This document shows positions 1 through 12,395 of a DNA stretch of 22,621 nucleotides, in pieces; positions within the stretch are counted from its first letter, which is position 1; each line of letters begins with the position of its first letter. The stretch is from Acidimicrobiia bacterium (lineage in GTDB: Bacteria > Actinomycetota > Acidimicrobiia > Spongiisociales > UBA5794). The notes beneath the pieces are model-generated. The model searched no databases. It was not told the origin of the DNA and worked only from the letters and a program-made list of their open reading frames with translations. The stretch covers positions 1 through 22,621 of the forward strand of contig JABDIW010000011.1 in NCBI GenBank assembly GCA_013003515.1, read 5' to 3'. Both the position numbers and the translations under genes were made by a program.

Positions 1-367
1 CTGCATCGCCGAGCAGCTCTCGAAGCTCGGGACGCGTAGCGTCTTCATCGGCGATCCATTGGAGCACTCTCACCGCGCTGAGGTTGCCCGTGGCGTAGTC
101 ATGGACGCGAACTTCGACGCCGAACTCCTCCCCGATCCTTTCTCCCCACAAGTCTGCGACACCCCAGCCTGTGGAGTCACTGAACCACACGAGATCCCAT
201 GGCTCGCTGATATCGGACGGATCGGTCTCAGTCGTCGTCGTGACGGCACTGGTCGTCGTCGTCACGGCGTCTGTCGTCGAGGTGACGACTTCGGTCGTCC
301 CGGAGCCGGCTCCGCTTGAGCAACCGACCAACACGACCACGATCGCCAAGACAGCAGCTCGCATCAT
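1..367 (-). CDS. SGNH/GDSL-type hydrolase-like lipoprotein, C terminus off the left edge
   Basis: About 122 N-terminal residues are visible; the frame runs off the left edge. Two adjacent ATGs (367 and 364) follow a strong GGGGAGG ribosome site. The N terminus is a short lipoprotein signal peptide with a lipobox LVGC (Cys16), so the mature protein should be lipid-anchored outside the membrane. A Ser/Thr-rich linker (residues about 17-52, two VTTTT repeats) follows. Then comes DLVWFSDSTGWG (residues 58-69), which resembles block I of SGNH/GDSL hydrolases, with Ser65 as candidate nucleophile (SDS rather than the usual GDS). The substrate is unknown: esterase, lipase or acetyl-esterase roles are all possible. 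The lipoprotein call is firm from sequence; the hydrolase call rests on one motif because the Asp/His block lies outside the window. Confidence 0.72.
   Translation of the reverse strand, partial: MMRAAVLAIVVVLVGCSSGAGSGTTEVVTSTTDAVTTTTSAVTTTTETDPSDISEPWDLVWFSDSTGWGVADLWGERIGEEFGVEVRVHDYATGNLSAVRVLQWIADEDATRPELRELLGDA
231..268. repeat. Two-copy 17-base direct repeat coding for the Thr-rich linker
   Basis: Positions 231-247 and 252-268 differ at one of 17 bases and lie 21 bases (seven codons) apart. On the minus strand they encode the two VTTTT blocks of the lipoprotein linker. This looks like an in-frame low-complexity duplication in a surface-protein spacer, not a mobile or regulatory repeat. 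Confidence 0.6.
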
Positions 368-541
368 GGATGCCTCCCCAGGTCGCCTCACCCATCATTG
401 TGGTGGGCCGTCTCCGCGGCTCCCCAGGGCCGTTTGGCCCAACGCGGCCTTTGGCATCAGCCACCGAGACGAGGGCCCCGGGGACGTGTTACTGGCGCCA
501 CCGGCCGCGAGCGTGCCCGCACGGGCGATCCGTTGGGAGAG

Positions 542-3693
<3,152 letters not shown>

Positions 3694-3697
<4 letters not shown>

Positions 3698-4617
3698 CCG
3701 GGTGGCGAGATGCCCTGGGCTTCCGGCACCCACGTACCGAGCCAGGGCGTGACGACGACGTCGGCCTCGATGATCGCCCGGTTGAACCACTCGGCGAACA
3801 GGTCTCGTTGCAGCTGTTCGGGAACGAACGTCTCCGCCTTGTCGACCAGATCGGCGAGATCGGTCGGCGCCGTCCTGTCGTAGACCACGATCACGTGAAA
3901 CCCGAACTGGGTCTCGACCGGCCCGAACACCGTGTCCAACGGAGCACTCGCCGACGCCGCGGCGAACTCCGGCACGTAGGCCGATGCCGACCGGCAGCCG
4001 AGGTCCCCATCGGGGACGGTGTCGGTAGACACGTCGGTGGCAACGGTCCCGAAGTCCTCGCCATCGGTGAGCCTCGAGACCACCGTCTCGGCCTCGCCAC
4101 GGGTCCCGACGAGAACATGTCGAACACAGACGGTAACGAACTCGGTCGGCTGCTGTTCGTAGAGCGGTCCGAGGGTCTCGGTGTCGAGCAGGTTGTCGAG
4201 GGCGTTCCTGCGAATCGCCTCGACCGTTGCATCGAATGCCCGGACGGCTTCGGCGTTGATCGGCACGGCGAAGCCACTGGTGTCCATCAAATCCATCTGC
4301 GCCGCGATCGAGGCCACTTCGGCGTCGGTGACACTCACTCCGAAGTCGGTGGTGAGGCGGTCGAGCATGGCCTGGCGCCACACGAGCACGGACGTGTCCG
4401 ACCGCAACTGCTCGCCGATGGTCGTGTCACCGATGAGGGCAGCCAGATCGATGACCGGGCCTGTTCCGTAGATGGGGCGGAGGGATTCGACATCCTCGAG
4501 GTAGATGTCGGTGTCGTTGACGGTCGCCACCACGGGGTTCGCCGCGTCGGAGCACCCGACGGCGATGAGCGCGACGAGGATGAGCGGCAGCAGGAAACGG
4601 GATCTCACAGCGGCCAC
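3694..4617 (-). CDS. Parvulin-type (PpiC/SurA-like) peptidyl-prolyl isomerase lipoprotein
   Basis: Predicted extracytoplasmic folding factor of 307 residues. The signal peptide ends in lipobox IAVGC (Cys22), so it should be membrane-anchored like PrsA. Residues about 26-150 look like a SurA N-terminal chaperone region. Residues about 165-246 form a divergent PpiC domain: VRHVLVGTRGEAE, GDLGCRSASAYVPEFAAA and FGFHVIVVYD. The start is GTG 4617, overlapping the mfd end by 13 bases, or GTG 4608, which forms a GTGA overlap with the mfd stop and gives a three-residue-shorter signal peptide. Neither has a good ribosome site. Isomerase activity is inferred from the family and the domain is divergent, so a purely chaperone role is possible. 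Confidence 0.88.
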
Positions 4618-7600
4618 ATTGTACGGAGAAACTCGAGCAGGGTGTTCGCCGGGTCGGTTCGCGGTGCCGGCAGGTACACGGTCTGGTTCCGAACCACCGA
4701 ACGAGGCTGGAGTCGAGCCAGCCGAACCTCCTCGGACTGCTTGAGGTCGACGGGTGCCAGGCGGATCTCGTTTCGAGCTTTGACGATCTCGGTGATCCCC
4801 CTCGCTCGTGCCTCGACACGGAGGTGGGCGACGGTGATCAGCCCTTCTGCCTCAGGGGGCAACGGCCCGAAGCGATCACCCCACTCGCGCAACACGTCGG
4901 CAATGGTCTCTGGCTCTTGAGCGGCCGCCAGCCGGCGATACGCCTCGAGCCGGGAATCCATGTCTGGCACATAGTCGGCGGGAAGATGGGCATCGATCGG
5001 GAGATCGATGCGCACGTCGGCAGGCTCTTCGGGCGCCTCCACGCCGCGCAACTCATCGACGGCATCCGCTACCAGCTCCACATAGAGATCGAACCCCACA
5101 GCGGCAATGTGGCCAGACTGGACCTCGGACAGGATGCTGCCGGCGCCACGAATCTCCAGGTCTCGCATCGCCAGTTGGAAGCCGGACCCGAGGTCGCTGT
5201 ACTCGCCGATCGCCTCGAGCCTCCGATACGCCTCCTCCGACAAACGCTCCTCCTCGGGGTGGAACAGGTAGGCATAGGCACGCTGGCTCGACCTGCCGAC
5301 CCGCCCTCGCAGCTGGTACAACTGGGCCAGCCCGAGGAGATCGGCACGCTCGACGATGAGGGTGTTCACCTGGGGAAGGTCGAGGCCCGACTCGATGATC
5401 GTGGTGGCGACCAGGACGTCGTAGTCGCCATTCCAGAAGTCGAACATCACCTGCTCGAGCTGCCCTTCCGACATCCGGCCGTGGGCGATGGCGTACCTGG
5501 CATCCGGCACCAGGTCGCGGAGACGGGCCACGGCCAGATCGATCGACTGGATCCGGTTGTGAACGTAGAACACCTGCCCTTCGCGCAGCATCTCGCGACG
5601 GATGGCAGCCGACACCGCCTGTGAGTCGTACGACCCCACATAGGTGAGGATCGGGTGACGGTCCTCGGGCGGGGTGCGAATGTGACTGACCTCACGGATG
5701 CCGGTGAGCGCCATCTCGAGCGTTCGCGGAATCGGCGTCGCGGTGAGGGTGAGCACGTCGACCGACGTCCGGAGACGCTTGAGCCGGTCCTTCGCCGCCA
5801 CCCCGAACCGCTGCTCCTCGTCGATGACGAGCAGACCGAGGTTCTTGAATTCCACGTCCTCCGACAAGAGGCGGTGAGTGCCGATCACGAGATCGACAGA
5901 ACCGTCCGCCATGCCGCGGATCACGGCCTTCTGCTGGGCGGTGGTGAGGAACCGTGACAGTGACTCGACCCGCACGGGATATGGGCCGAACCGATCTTCC
6001 ATCGTTGCGTGGTGCTGCTGGGCGAGGAGTGTCGTGGGGACCAGGAGGGCGGCTTGCTTCCCCGAGCGCACGGTCTTGAACATGGCTCGCATGGCGACCT
6101 CGGTCTTCCCGAATCCGACGTCCCCGAAGATGAGGCGGTCCATCACCTGCTCCGACTCCATGTCCGTCTTCACATCGGTGATGGCAGTGAGCTGATCTGG
6201 CGTTTCCTCGAACGGGAAGGACGCCTCGAACTCCTGCTGCCAGGGGTCGTCGGGGTCGGCGCGGAACCCCACCACGCCTGCCCGCTCCCTGTGGAGTTTG
6301 ACCACCTCCTCGGCGACGATGGCCACTGCCTTGCGGACCTTGCTGCGGGTTTCGGACCAGTCGGTGCCCCCCATGCGTGACAAGCGGGGCTTCTCGCCGC
6401 CGGTGTACTTGCGGACTGCCGCCAGCTGATCCGTGGGCACATACAACTTGTCGCCCTTCTGATACGAGATCAGCAGGTAGTCGCGCTCGACCCCGGCCAT
6501 GGACCGTTGCACGAGACCTTCGAACCGCCCGATGCCATGGTGATGGTGGACCACGTGATCGCCAGGCTCGAGATCGCGATAGGCGTCGCCGGTGACTGCG
6601 CGGCGGCGCCCCACCCTGCGGTGGGCACGACGGCGACCGGCGATCTCGCGCTCTCCGAGCACAGCGAGCCGCAGGTCCGGCACGACGAACCCGTGGTGGA
6701 TGCCCATCGACAGGAGGTGCTCGTCACCCGCGAGGAAGAAGTCGTTCTCACCGAGAACGCGACCGACCCGCTCTGCGGCGGCTTCGCCGTCCATGGCGAC
6801 GACGACGTCGAAGCCGCGGGACGTGAGCCGCCGCAACGCTGCGGCCACCGACTCCGGATCGCCCGCCGTTGCATCCAGGCCACGCACCTCGATGCCCACG
6901 TCGCCGGGTCCGCTGGGAACCGCCGGCGCCTGCAAGACCGTGGCATCACGCAACACACGCTCGAGCCCGAGATAGAGCGGCGGATGGTCCCCGGCGGCCG
7001 GGGCGTCCGGGCCCCACGTGGTCGCCAGCGCCTCCGCCAGCGAGCGCTCCTCCTCGACGAGCTCACCACTTCGTGACTCCGCACGGTGGGGCTCGAACAG
7101 GACCACGTCTGCCGAGAGGCCGTCGAGGATCGATGCTTCGGGTGCGAGCCACGGCATCCATGACTCGATGCCCTGGAAGACAACTCCTTCGGCGACACGA
7201 TCCCACGTCGCCGCCGCCCACGGCTCGGACGACAGCAACCGGCGTGCCGCTGCCCGGATGTCGTCGTCGGGACGAAACTCGCGAGCCGGATAGGCGACGA
7301 CCAGCTCGGCGTCCTCGAACGACCGCTGGTCAGAGGGATTGAACCGGCGAAGCTCGTCGACCTCGTCACCCCACATGTCGACGCGGATCGGCAGATCGCC
7401 GTGGGCGCCGAACACGTCGACGATGCCGCCACGGACCGCGAACTCACCGCGGGCTTCCACCCGATCTGTGCGGTGATACCCCAGTCCTGCGAGGGCGTCG
7501 ACCAGATCGGCCAGTTCCACGGTGTCGCCACGACGCACCACCACCGGTGCAGACGGAGATGGCGATGCCCGTTGGGCGACGGCCCGCACCGACCCCACGA

Positions 7601-7919
7601 CGACACCGAGCCCGGCGCGCAGCGCATCGATGGCCTCGGCCCGATGCGCCATCGTCGAGACGTTCGGTGACACGTGCTCGAAGGGCAAGGTCTCCCATGC
7701 CGGCAACAGCAACGGATCGTCGATAAAGAGCCGGAGATCGTCGACGAGATCCTCTGCGTCGCGTTCGGTGGGGGTGACAGCAAGGAGGGGACGGCGCACA
7801 ACGGAGAGACGAGCGATGGTGAGGGCGCGCGCGGGCCCCGGAATCACCCATCGACCGGGGGTGTCCGGGAGACGATCAGCGGTCCAGCGGTCCAGAAACC
7901 GGGCCAGCGGCGTCACCAC
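4605..7919 (-). CDS. mfd: Transcription-repair coupling factor Mfd
   Basis: ATP-driven translocase that removes RNA polymerase stalled at lesions and recruits UvrA. About 1104 residues. The UvrB-like N terminus (about 1-300) has a degenerate nucleotide site. The CarD-like RNA-polymerase-interaction domain includes [16 protein letters not shown] (about 453-468). The helicase core has Walker A GFGKT (about 602-606), DEEQ (700-703) and motif [10 protein letters not shown] (869-876). The TRCF C-terminal domain lies at about 960-1065. The start is GTG 7919 or the next GTG at 7916, 10 bases after the upstream stop. The frame is open to 8090, but those extra 57 codons overlap the preceding gene and look non-coding. 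Length is close to E. coli Mfd (1148). The pth-mfd-mazG-eno context supports the call. Confidence 0.97.
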   Translation of the reverse strand: MVTPLARFLDRWTADRLPDTPGRWVIPGPARALTIARLSVVRRPLLAVTPTERDAEDLVDDLRLFIDDPLLLPAWETLPFEHVSPNVSTMAHRAEAIDALRAGLGVVVGSVRAVAQRASPSPSAPVVVRRGDTVELADLVDALAGLGYHRTDRVEARGEFAVRGGIVDVFGAHGDLPIRVDMWGDEVDELRRFNPSDQRSFEDAELVVAYPAREFRPDDDIRAAARRLLSSEPWAAATWDRVAEGVVFQGIESWMPWLAPEASILDGLSADVVLFEPHRAESRSGELVEEERSLAEALATTWGPDAPAAGDHPPLYLGLERVLRDATVLQAPAVPSGPGDVGIEVRGLDATAGDPESVAAALRRLTSRGFDVVVAMDGEAAAERVGRVLGENDFFLAGDEHLLSMGIHHGFVVPDLRLAVLGEREIAGRRRAHRRVGRRRAVTGDAYRDLEPGDHVVHHHHGIGRFEGLVQRSMAGVERDYLLISYQKGDKLYVPTDQLAAVRKYTGGEKPRLSRMGGTDWSETRSKVRKAVAIVAEEVVKLHRERAGVVGFRADPDDPWQQEFEASFPFEETPDQLTAITDVKTDMESEQVMDRLIFGDVGFGKTEVAMRAMFKTVRSGKQAALLVPTTLLAQQHHATMEDRFGPYPVRVESLSRFLTTAQQKAVIRGMADGSVDLVIGTHRLLSEDVEFKNLGLLVIDEEQRFGVAAKDRLKRLRTSVDVLTLTATPIPRTLEMALTGIREVSHIRTPPEDRHPILTYVGSYDSQAVSAAIRREMLREGQVFYVHNRIQSIDLAVARLRDLVPDARYAIAHGRMSEGQLEQVMFDFWNGDYDVLVATTIIESGLDLPQVNTLIVERADLLGLAQLYQLRGRVGRSSQRAYAYLFHPEEERLSEEAYRRLEAIGEYSDLGSGFQLAMRDLEIRGAGSILSEVQSGHIAAVGFDLYVELVADAVDELRGVEAPEEPADVRIDLPIDAHLPADYVPDMDSRLEAYRRLAAAQEPETIADVLREWGDRFGPLPPEAEGLITVAHLRVEARARGITEIVKARNEIRLAPVDLKQSEEVRLARLQPRSVVRNQTVYLPAPRTDPANTLLEFLRTMWPL

Positions 7920-7929
7920 GGCGGCAACG

Positions 7930-8697
7930 CTAACCGGTGCGGCGGTTGAACCAGGCGTCGGCTTCGAGAAGGAGGGCGTGACCGGCACGGAGGGCGAGTT
8001 CGGCAGCAAGGCCGTTACCCGGGACTGCACCGGCGGTGAGCGCGGCTTCGAAATAGCTGAGGACCGCATCGCGCACCGGGGTGAGCTCACCGACGCCGGC
8101 GACCGCCTCGAGGAGGCTGGTGCGGTTCATCGTCCACACCCCCACCGGATCGAGTCCGGCGACGGTGGCGCACCGGGTGAGCGTCGATGGGAACATCCAT
8201 CGAGTCCGCACCAGGTACGCCCAGAGCTGATCGTCCGGGCGATCGATGACACCGGCCGCGACGGACTCGGCCTGGGCCGCGGCGCCGCCAAGATCACGCA
8301 CGTCACGGGCTCTGACCTCACCTGGTGTCGTCACCGCCACCGGTGGCTCGTCGCCCTCGAGCACGCGGTAGCCACCGTGGAACAGCGACCAGGGGTCGGG
8401 GAGGCGGTTCACATCGAGAACCATGAGCTGAAGCGGGGTGTTGCCCGGTGGGCTCCCCAACTCCCGGAAGATGCGCCGCCGGGCACTCCACGGATTGAGG
8501 ACTGCAGCAGTCCGGTACACATGGACATCGAGATCGGAGAGACCGGGGAGGAAGTCATACGGACCATCCCACGGCTTGTAGGCCGATCCCTTCCAGATGA
8601 TCGAGACGGCGTCGTCGAACACCTCGGCGCACACACTGCCGAGAGCCACCGCGTACTCCTCGAGGTCCGAGCGGCGAACGGCGAGCGGCTCGATCAC
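7930..8697 (-). CDS. Nucleotidyltransferase-like (Pol-beta superfamily) protein of unknown substrate
   Basis: A 255-residue protein starting at GTG 8697, overlapping the SDR stop as GTGA. The frame continues to 8874 but those codons are antisense-like. Near the N terminus, KGSAYKPW (Gly37-Ser38) is followed by LSDLDVHVY (Asp55 and Asp57). This is the GS...DxD arrangement of the Pol-beta nucleotidyltransferase superfamily (aminoglycoside adenylyltransferases, MNT toxin-antitoxin partners, CCA enzymes). The C-terminal half (about 130-255) looks mainly helical, as in ANT/kanamycin NTases. A third carboxylate, possibly Asp in LMVLDVNR, is plausible. No specific substrate can be named. It is wedged between an SDR and mfd, apparently co-translated with the SDR. 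Confidence 0.62.
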   Translation of the reverse strand: MIEPLAVRRSDLEEYAVALGSVCAEVFDDAVSIIWKGSAYKPWDGPYDFLPGLSDLDVHVYRTAAVLNPWSARRRIFRELGSPPGNTPLQLMVLDVNRLPDPWSLFHGGYRVLEGDEPPVAVTTPGEVRARDVRDLGGAAAQAESVAAGVIDRPDDQLWAYLVRTRWMFPSTLTRCATVAGLDPVGVWTMNRTSLLEAVAGVGELTPVRDAVLSYFEAALTAGAVPGNGLAAELALRAGHALLLEADAWFNRRTG

Positions 8698-9707
8698 GCC
8701 GAGAGCTTCGGGTAGCCGGGCAGCTTCTTGTAGGCGAAACCGAAATCGACCAGCCAGCGGATGGTGCGGTCGAGCGTCCGTCGGATCGGCGTGTACTCGA
8801 GACCGAGACCCCGAACGGCCAGGGACCCGTCGTACCGGTGACCGTGGAGCAGGGTGCGCACCATCGCCGGACACAGCAGCGGGTCGGGCCTACTCGCCGC
8901 CACGCGGGCCAGTGACATCCCCAGCGATCCGGCAACGAACCGGGGAATCGGGATGGGAAGCCGCCACGAGCCGATCAGGTCGGCGAGCAGAGCGACCGCT
9001 TCGCCCGTCGTCAGCGTGGCACCGTTCAGGAGGTATCGACGCCCACTGTCTCCTCGATCGGCTGCGAGCAGGTGACCCGCCACGCAGTCGTCGATGTCGA
9101 GGACGCTGAGGTGGGTCGACACGAGCAGCGGGAAGCGGCGGGTGAGCGGGTACAGGAGGAGACGCGCCGATCCCGTCGCCCGGCCCGGGCCCTGGACCGA
9201 CGACGGGTTCACCATGACGAGGTCCACCCCCAGTTCGGCGGCGGTCTCCATCGCCACGGTCTCTGCTTCGTGTTTCGACTGCTCGTAATCCGACAGGTAC
9301 GTGCCCCGATGCGGCGAGCCCTCGTCGCCAACGGTGCCATGCACTTCCCCGATCGTCGCCGCCGACGACGTGTACACCACCCGATCGACTCCCGCATCCG
9401 CCGCCATCGCGATGACGTTGCGCGTCCCCTCGACGTTGGAGCGATACATCTCGGCGGCGTAGGTCGGACACATCTGGTTGACGCCGGCGACGTGATAGAC
9501 CAGGCCACACCCGTCCATGCCCTCGCGGAGGGCGTCGGTGTCGAAGAGGTCTCCGATCACCGGGAGCGCCCCGAGACCGGCCACCGTCTCTCCCCCGGTC
9601 CGGCTCCGGGCCAGAGCCTTCACCCATCCCGAGCCGTCCGTTATGCGTGAGAGAAGGGCGCCACCGATGAACCCGGTGCCACCCGTGACGAAGACGCCAC
9701 TCTTCAT
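8694..9707 (-). CDS. Extended SDR family NAD(P)-dependent epimerase/dehydratase
   Basis: 337 residues. It starts at ATG 9707, overlapping the pgsA stop as ATGA, with a strong GAGGAG five bases upstream. The Rossmann motif VTGGTGFIGG (7-16) marks an extended SDR of the nucleotide-sugar epimerase / dihydroflavonol-reductase type. The active site YxxxK is at Tyr141-Lys145 (YEQSK), with the Ser strand YTSSAA at 112-117 and substrate-domain PSSVQGPG further on. Substrates in this superfamily range from nucleotide sugars to hopanoid or steroid precursors, and nothing here fixes one. Tight coupling to pgsA upstream and the NTase-like gene downstream suggests a shared envelope-lipid or glycan role; that is inference only. 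Confidence 0.88.
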   Translation of the reverse strand: MKSGVFVTGGTGFIGGALLSRITDGSGWVKALARSRTGGETVAGLGALPVIGDLFDTDALREGMDGCGLVYHVAGVNQMCPTYAAEMYRSNVEGTRNVIAMAADAGVDRVVYTSSAATIGEVHGTVGDEGSPHRGTYLSDYEQSKHEAETVAMETAAELGVDLVMVNPSSVQGPGRATGSARLLLYPLTRRFPLLVSTHLSVLDIDDCVAGHLLAADRGDSGRRYLLNGATLTTGEAVALLADLIGSWRLPIPIPRFVAGSLGMSLARVAASRPDPLLCPAMVRTLLHGHRYDGSLAVRGLGLEYTPIRRTLDRTIRWLVDFGFAYKKLPGYPKLSA

Positions 9708-10231
9708 GTGCTCCTCAGCATCCGCCCGGCCTTGACGAAGTAGTCGACGCCGGAGGCGACCGTCACGCCGATGGCGATCAGCATCAGCCACTCATCCGGA
9801 TAGAACGATCCCCACTGCTCGACAGGCCTCACCATGGCCGAACCGATGGCAACGAACTGGACGACCGCCTTGAGCTTGCCCCACACGGATGGCGGGATCG
9901 CCTCTTTGTCCATGGCAGCCACTCCGCGCAGTGCCATCACGGCCAGTTCTCTGATGATGATGACGAACGCGGCCCAGGCCCACATCCGGTTCACCTGGAG
10001 GAGAGCGACAAGGGCTCCCGTCACCAGGGCCTTGTCTGCAACGGAGTCGAGGAACGCCCCGAGCACCGTGGTCACCTGCCAGCGGCGTGCCAGGTAGCCG
10101 TCGGCGAAGTCGGTGACGGCCGCAAACGTGAACACGACGACGGCAACACCGTATTGCTCGGCGATGATCAGCCCGAGGACGACTGGTGCGGCCGCCGTCC
10201 GGGTGTACGCAAGGAGATTGGGAAGGTTCAC
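9704..10231 (-). CDS. pgsA: CDP-diacylglycerol-glycerol-3-phosphate 3-phosphatidyltransferase
   Basis: Integral membrane enzyme of the CDP-alcohol phosphatidyltransferase family; it makes phosphatidylglycerol phosphate from CDP-diacylglycerol and glycerol-3-phosphate. 175 residues with several hydrophobic helices. The diagnostic D-x2-DG-x2-AR-x8-G-x3-D-x3-D motif is complete: Asp41, Asp44, Gly45, Ala48-Arg49, Gly58, Asp62, Asp66. The opening NLPNLLAYTRTAAAPVV is typical of PgsA. The start is GTG 10231 with AGAGG just upstream. The neighbouring glpK would supply its glycerol-3-phosphate. Other CDP-alcohol transferases share the motif, so the exact acceptor is inferred from the N-terminal resemblance. 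Confidence 0.9.
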   Translation of the reverse strand: MNLPNLLAYTRTAAAPVVLGLIIAEQYGVAVVVFTFAAVTDFADGYLARRWQVTTVLGAFLDSVADKALVTGALVALLQVNRMWAWAAFVIIIRELAVMALRGVAAMDKEAIPPSVWGKLKAVVQFVAIGSAMVRPVEQWGSFYPDEWLMLIAIGVTVASGVDYFVKAGRMLRST

Positions 10232-10289
10232 GAAGCCTCTGGGTCGCCGACAGGCGGGATGCTAGGTGCCAACCGGCCCAGACTCCGGT

Positions 10290-11761
10290 TCACGCCCAGT
10301 CGAGGGTCCTGGTGATGGCCTTTTGCCACTCGGTGTGGCGCTCCTCCCGTTTGTCAACCGGGAGTGTCGGCTCGAAGCGGCGGTCCTCTTCCCAGTGCTC
10401 CGAGAGCTCGTCAAGCCCTCCCCAGAACCCCATGGCCAACCCGGCGGCGTAGGCGGCGCCAAGAGCGGTCGATTCGGTGATGGTCGGCCGAATCACCGGG
10501 ACACCAAGGATGTCTGCCTGGAACTGCATCAGCGTTTCGTTGCCACCATCCCCCCATCGACCTTGAGCGCCGACAAGTCGACTCCCGAATCGGCGCGCAT
10601 GGCGTCGAGGACGTCACGGGTCTGGAAGGCAACGGCTTCAAGCGTCGCCCTGGCGATGTGACCGGCTTCGGCATAGCGGGTGAGGCCGACGATGGCGCCG
10701 CGGGCGTCGCTGCGCCAGTGCGGGGCGAAGAGCCCGGAGAAGGCGGGAACGAAGTACACGCCACCGTGGTCCTCGACGGACGTCGCCAGCTCCTCCACCT
10801 CGGGCGCCGAAGAGATGAGTCGCAGGTTGTCCCTCAACCACTGGACCGCAGCGCCGGCGATGGCGACGGATCCCTCGAGGGCGTAGACGGGGGCGGCGTC
10901 GGCGATCTGATACCCGACGGTGGTCAGAAGGCCCTGCTCGGAGGCGACGGCTTCGGTTCCGGTGTTGAGGAGCATGAAGCAACCCGTGCCGTACGTGTTC
11001 TTGGCCTCCCCGGGGGTGAAACACGTCTGGCCGAACAACGCTGCCTGCTGATCGCCGAGGACGCCTGCGATGGGAACACCATCGAGCACTCCGGTGCCGG
11101 TTCCGATCGTGCCTACCGATGGAACGATCTCCGGCAACAGAGATCTGGGAACACCAATCACATCGAGCGCCTCGTCAGACCAGTCGAGGGTGCCCAGGTC
11201 CATCAGGAGGGTGCGACTGGCGTTGGTGACATCGGTGACATGGCGCCCCGTCAGCTTCCACAGGACCCACGAGTCCATGGTCCCGAACCGAAGCCCTCCG
11301 GAGGCGGCCCGTTCGGCGAGCTCGGCATCCTCGTCGAGCAGCCATCGAACCTTGGGCCCAGCGAAGTACGTGGCGAGCGGGAGCCCGGTGATCTCGCGCA
11401 GTCTGTCGGGCCCCGCGTCGCCTCCGAGCGCGTCGACGAGCCGATCAGTGCGCGTGTCCTGCCACACGATTGCGTTGTGGACGGGCTCACCGGTGACCGC
11501 ATCCCACAGCAGCGTGGTCTCCCGCTGGTTGGTGATCCCCACCCCGGCGAGTTGAGACGCGTCGATGCCGGCTTTGGCCAGCGCCGCGGCGATCACTCGC
11601 TCGGTGTTCGCCCAAATCTCGGCGGCATCGTGCTCGACCCATCCCGGCCGAGGTTGGATCTGAAGATGCTCCATCTGATCGATGGCGACGATGGCCCCGG
11701 ATTCGTCCACCACCACGAAACGGGTGCTCGTGGTCCCTTGATCGATGGCTCCGACGTACAC
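10290..11761 (-). pseudogene. glpK: Glycerol kinase, interrupted by a one-base frameshift
   Basis: FGGY-family kinase forming glycerol-3-phosphate from glycerol and ATP. The N-terminal 407 codons (11761 to 10541) contain the family motifs [35 protein letters not shown] and [13 protein letters not shown], ending in KVDGGMVA. The frame then reads T-K-R-stop (stop 10531-10529). The missing family continuation ([16 protein letters not shown]) resumes in the next frame and runs to a stop at 10290. One extra base between 10540 and 10541 restores an unbroken kinase of about 490 residues (E. coli: about 502). The start is GTG 11761 with GAGGAG upstream. Both halves are otherwise well conserved, so this is either a very recent pseudogene or an assembly/sequencing error. 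Confidence 0.93.
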
Positions 11762-11795
11762 CGGGTCTCCTCGCTCGCGTCCACCCAGTCTGGCG

Positions 11796-12395
11796 TCAGT
11801 CGTCGCCGTTGCTCAACTGGCCGGCTCGTTCCCGGATCTCCTCACCCGAATCGGTGATGAACTGCTCGATGAGGTCGGCGGCGTACTGAACGGTGACGTC
11901 GATCTCTGGTTGTTCGGCCGCGGTGAAACGCTTCAGCACATAGTCGGCCGGGTTCATGCGGCCCGGTGGCCGACCGACCCCGATCTTCAGCCGCCAGAAG
12001 TCGGCGTCACCGAGCATCCGGGCAACCGAGCGCACGCCGTTGTGGCCCCCGTGGCCGCCACCACGCTGGGCACGCAGCTTCCCGAAGGGAAGGTCGATGT
12101 CGTCGTGGACGACGAGAAGCCGTTCACCGGGGACCCGGTAGTAGCGGACCAGCGGTACGACGGCCCGTCCCGACTCGTTCATGAAGACCCGGGGCACGGC
12201 GAGGATCCCTCGCGATCCATCGATATGGATCGTGTCGATGTCGGCGCGGATCAGTCGCGGGGCGCGTTTCAGGGATCCGGACGAACGTTTGGCAGCAAGG
12301 CGGACGGCATCGCCGCCGATGTTGTGACGGGTCCCGTCGTAGCGGCTGCCCGGGTTGGCGAGCCCAACGACGACCGGAAGTGACGTTCGGGCGAC
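11796..12395 (-). CDS. pth: Peptidyl-tRNA hydrolase, start codon not resolved
   Basis: Releases peptides from prematurely dissociated peptidyl-tRNA. The frame carries all catalytic motifs: Asn in [10 protein letters not shown], His in GTRHNIGG, Asp in [12 protein letters not shown] and Asn in GGHNGVRS, then the C-terminal region to 11796. The conserved N terminus extends to about 12374. Upstream the codons run GTC-GCC-CGA-ACG-TCA-CTT-CCG with no ATG, GTG or TTG back into rplY. I place the end at GTC 12395, which overlaps the rplY TAG. One base change (GTG) there would give [16 protein letters not shown] with a TAGTG stop/start and AGGG upstream. ACG 12386 is another option. The first ordinary start, GTG 12197, would delete the catalytic Asn and His. 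Position after rplY is classical. Confidence 0.85.
   Translation of the reverse strand, partial: VARTSLPVVVGLANPGSRYDGTRHNIGGDAVRLAAKRSSGSLKRAPRLIRADIDTIHIDGSRGILAVPRVFMNESGRAVVPLVRYYRVPGERLLVVHDDIDLPFGKLRAQRGGGHGGHNGVRSVARMLGDADFWRLKIGVGRPPGRMNPADYVLKRFTAAEQPEIDVTVQYAADLIEQFITDSGEEIRERAGQLSNGDD
12213..12232. repeat. Perfect 8-bp inverted repeat inside pth
   Basis: CGATCCAT and ATGGATCG flank the four-base spacer CGAT. It lies in the coding region of pth, about 15 bases upstream of the internal GTG 12197. It could form a small hairpin in the mRNA, but it may be chance. Confidence 0.4.

Noticed and set aside
515..526. GCCC-N4-GGGC mini-hairpin downstream of ftsB
   Set aside because: Only four pairs and no U tract; such elements occur by chance in GC-rich DNA.
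8091..8874. Long upstream extensions of true minus-strand frames (mfd to 8090, NTase to 8874, and similar at mazG, glmU, rsmA, tatD, rsmI)
   Set aside because: The extra N-terminal codons overlap the preceding gene in another frame and show no family similarity; starts at the 4-base overlaps or gene junctions fit better.
10529..10545. Programmed ribosomal frameshift in glpK
   Set aside because: No slippery heptamer with a following structure is evident, and glycerol kinases are not known to me to use recoding; a deletion or sequencing error is simpler.
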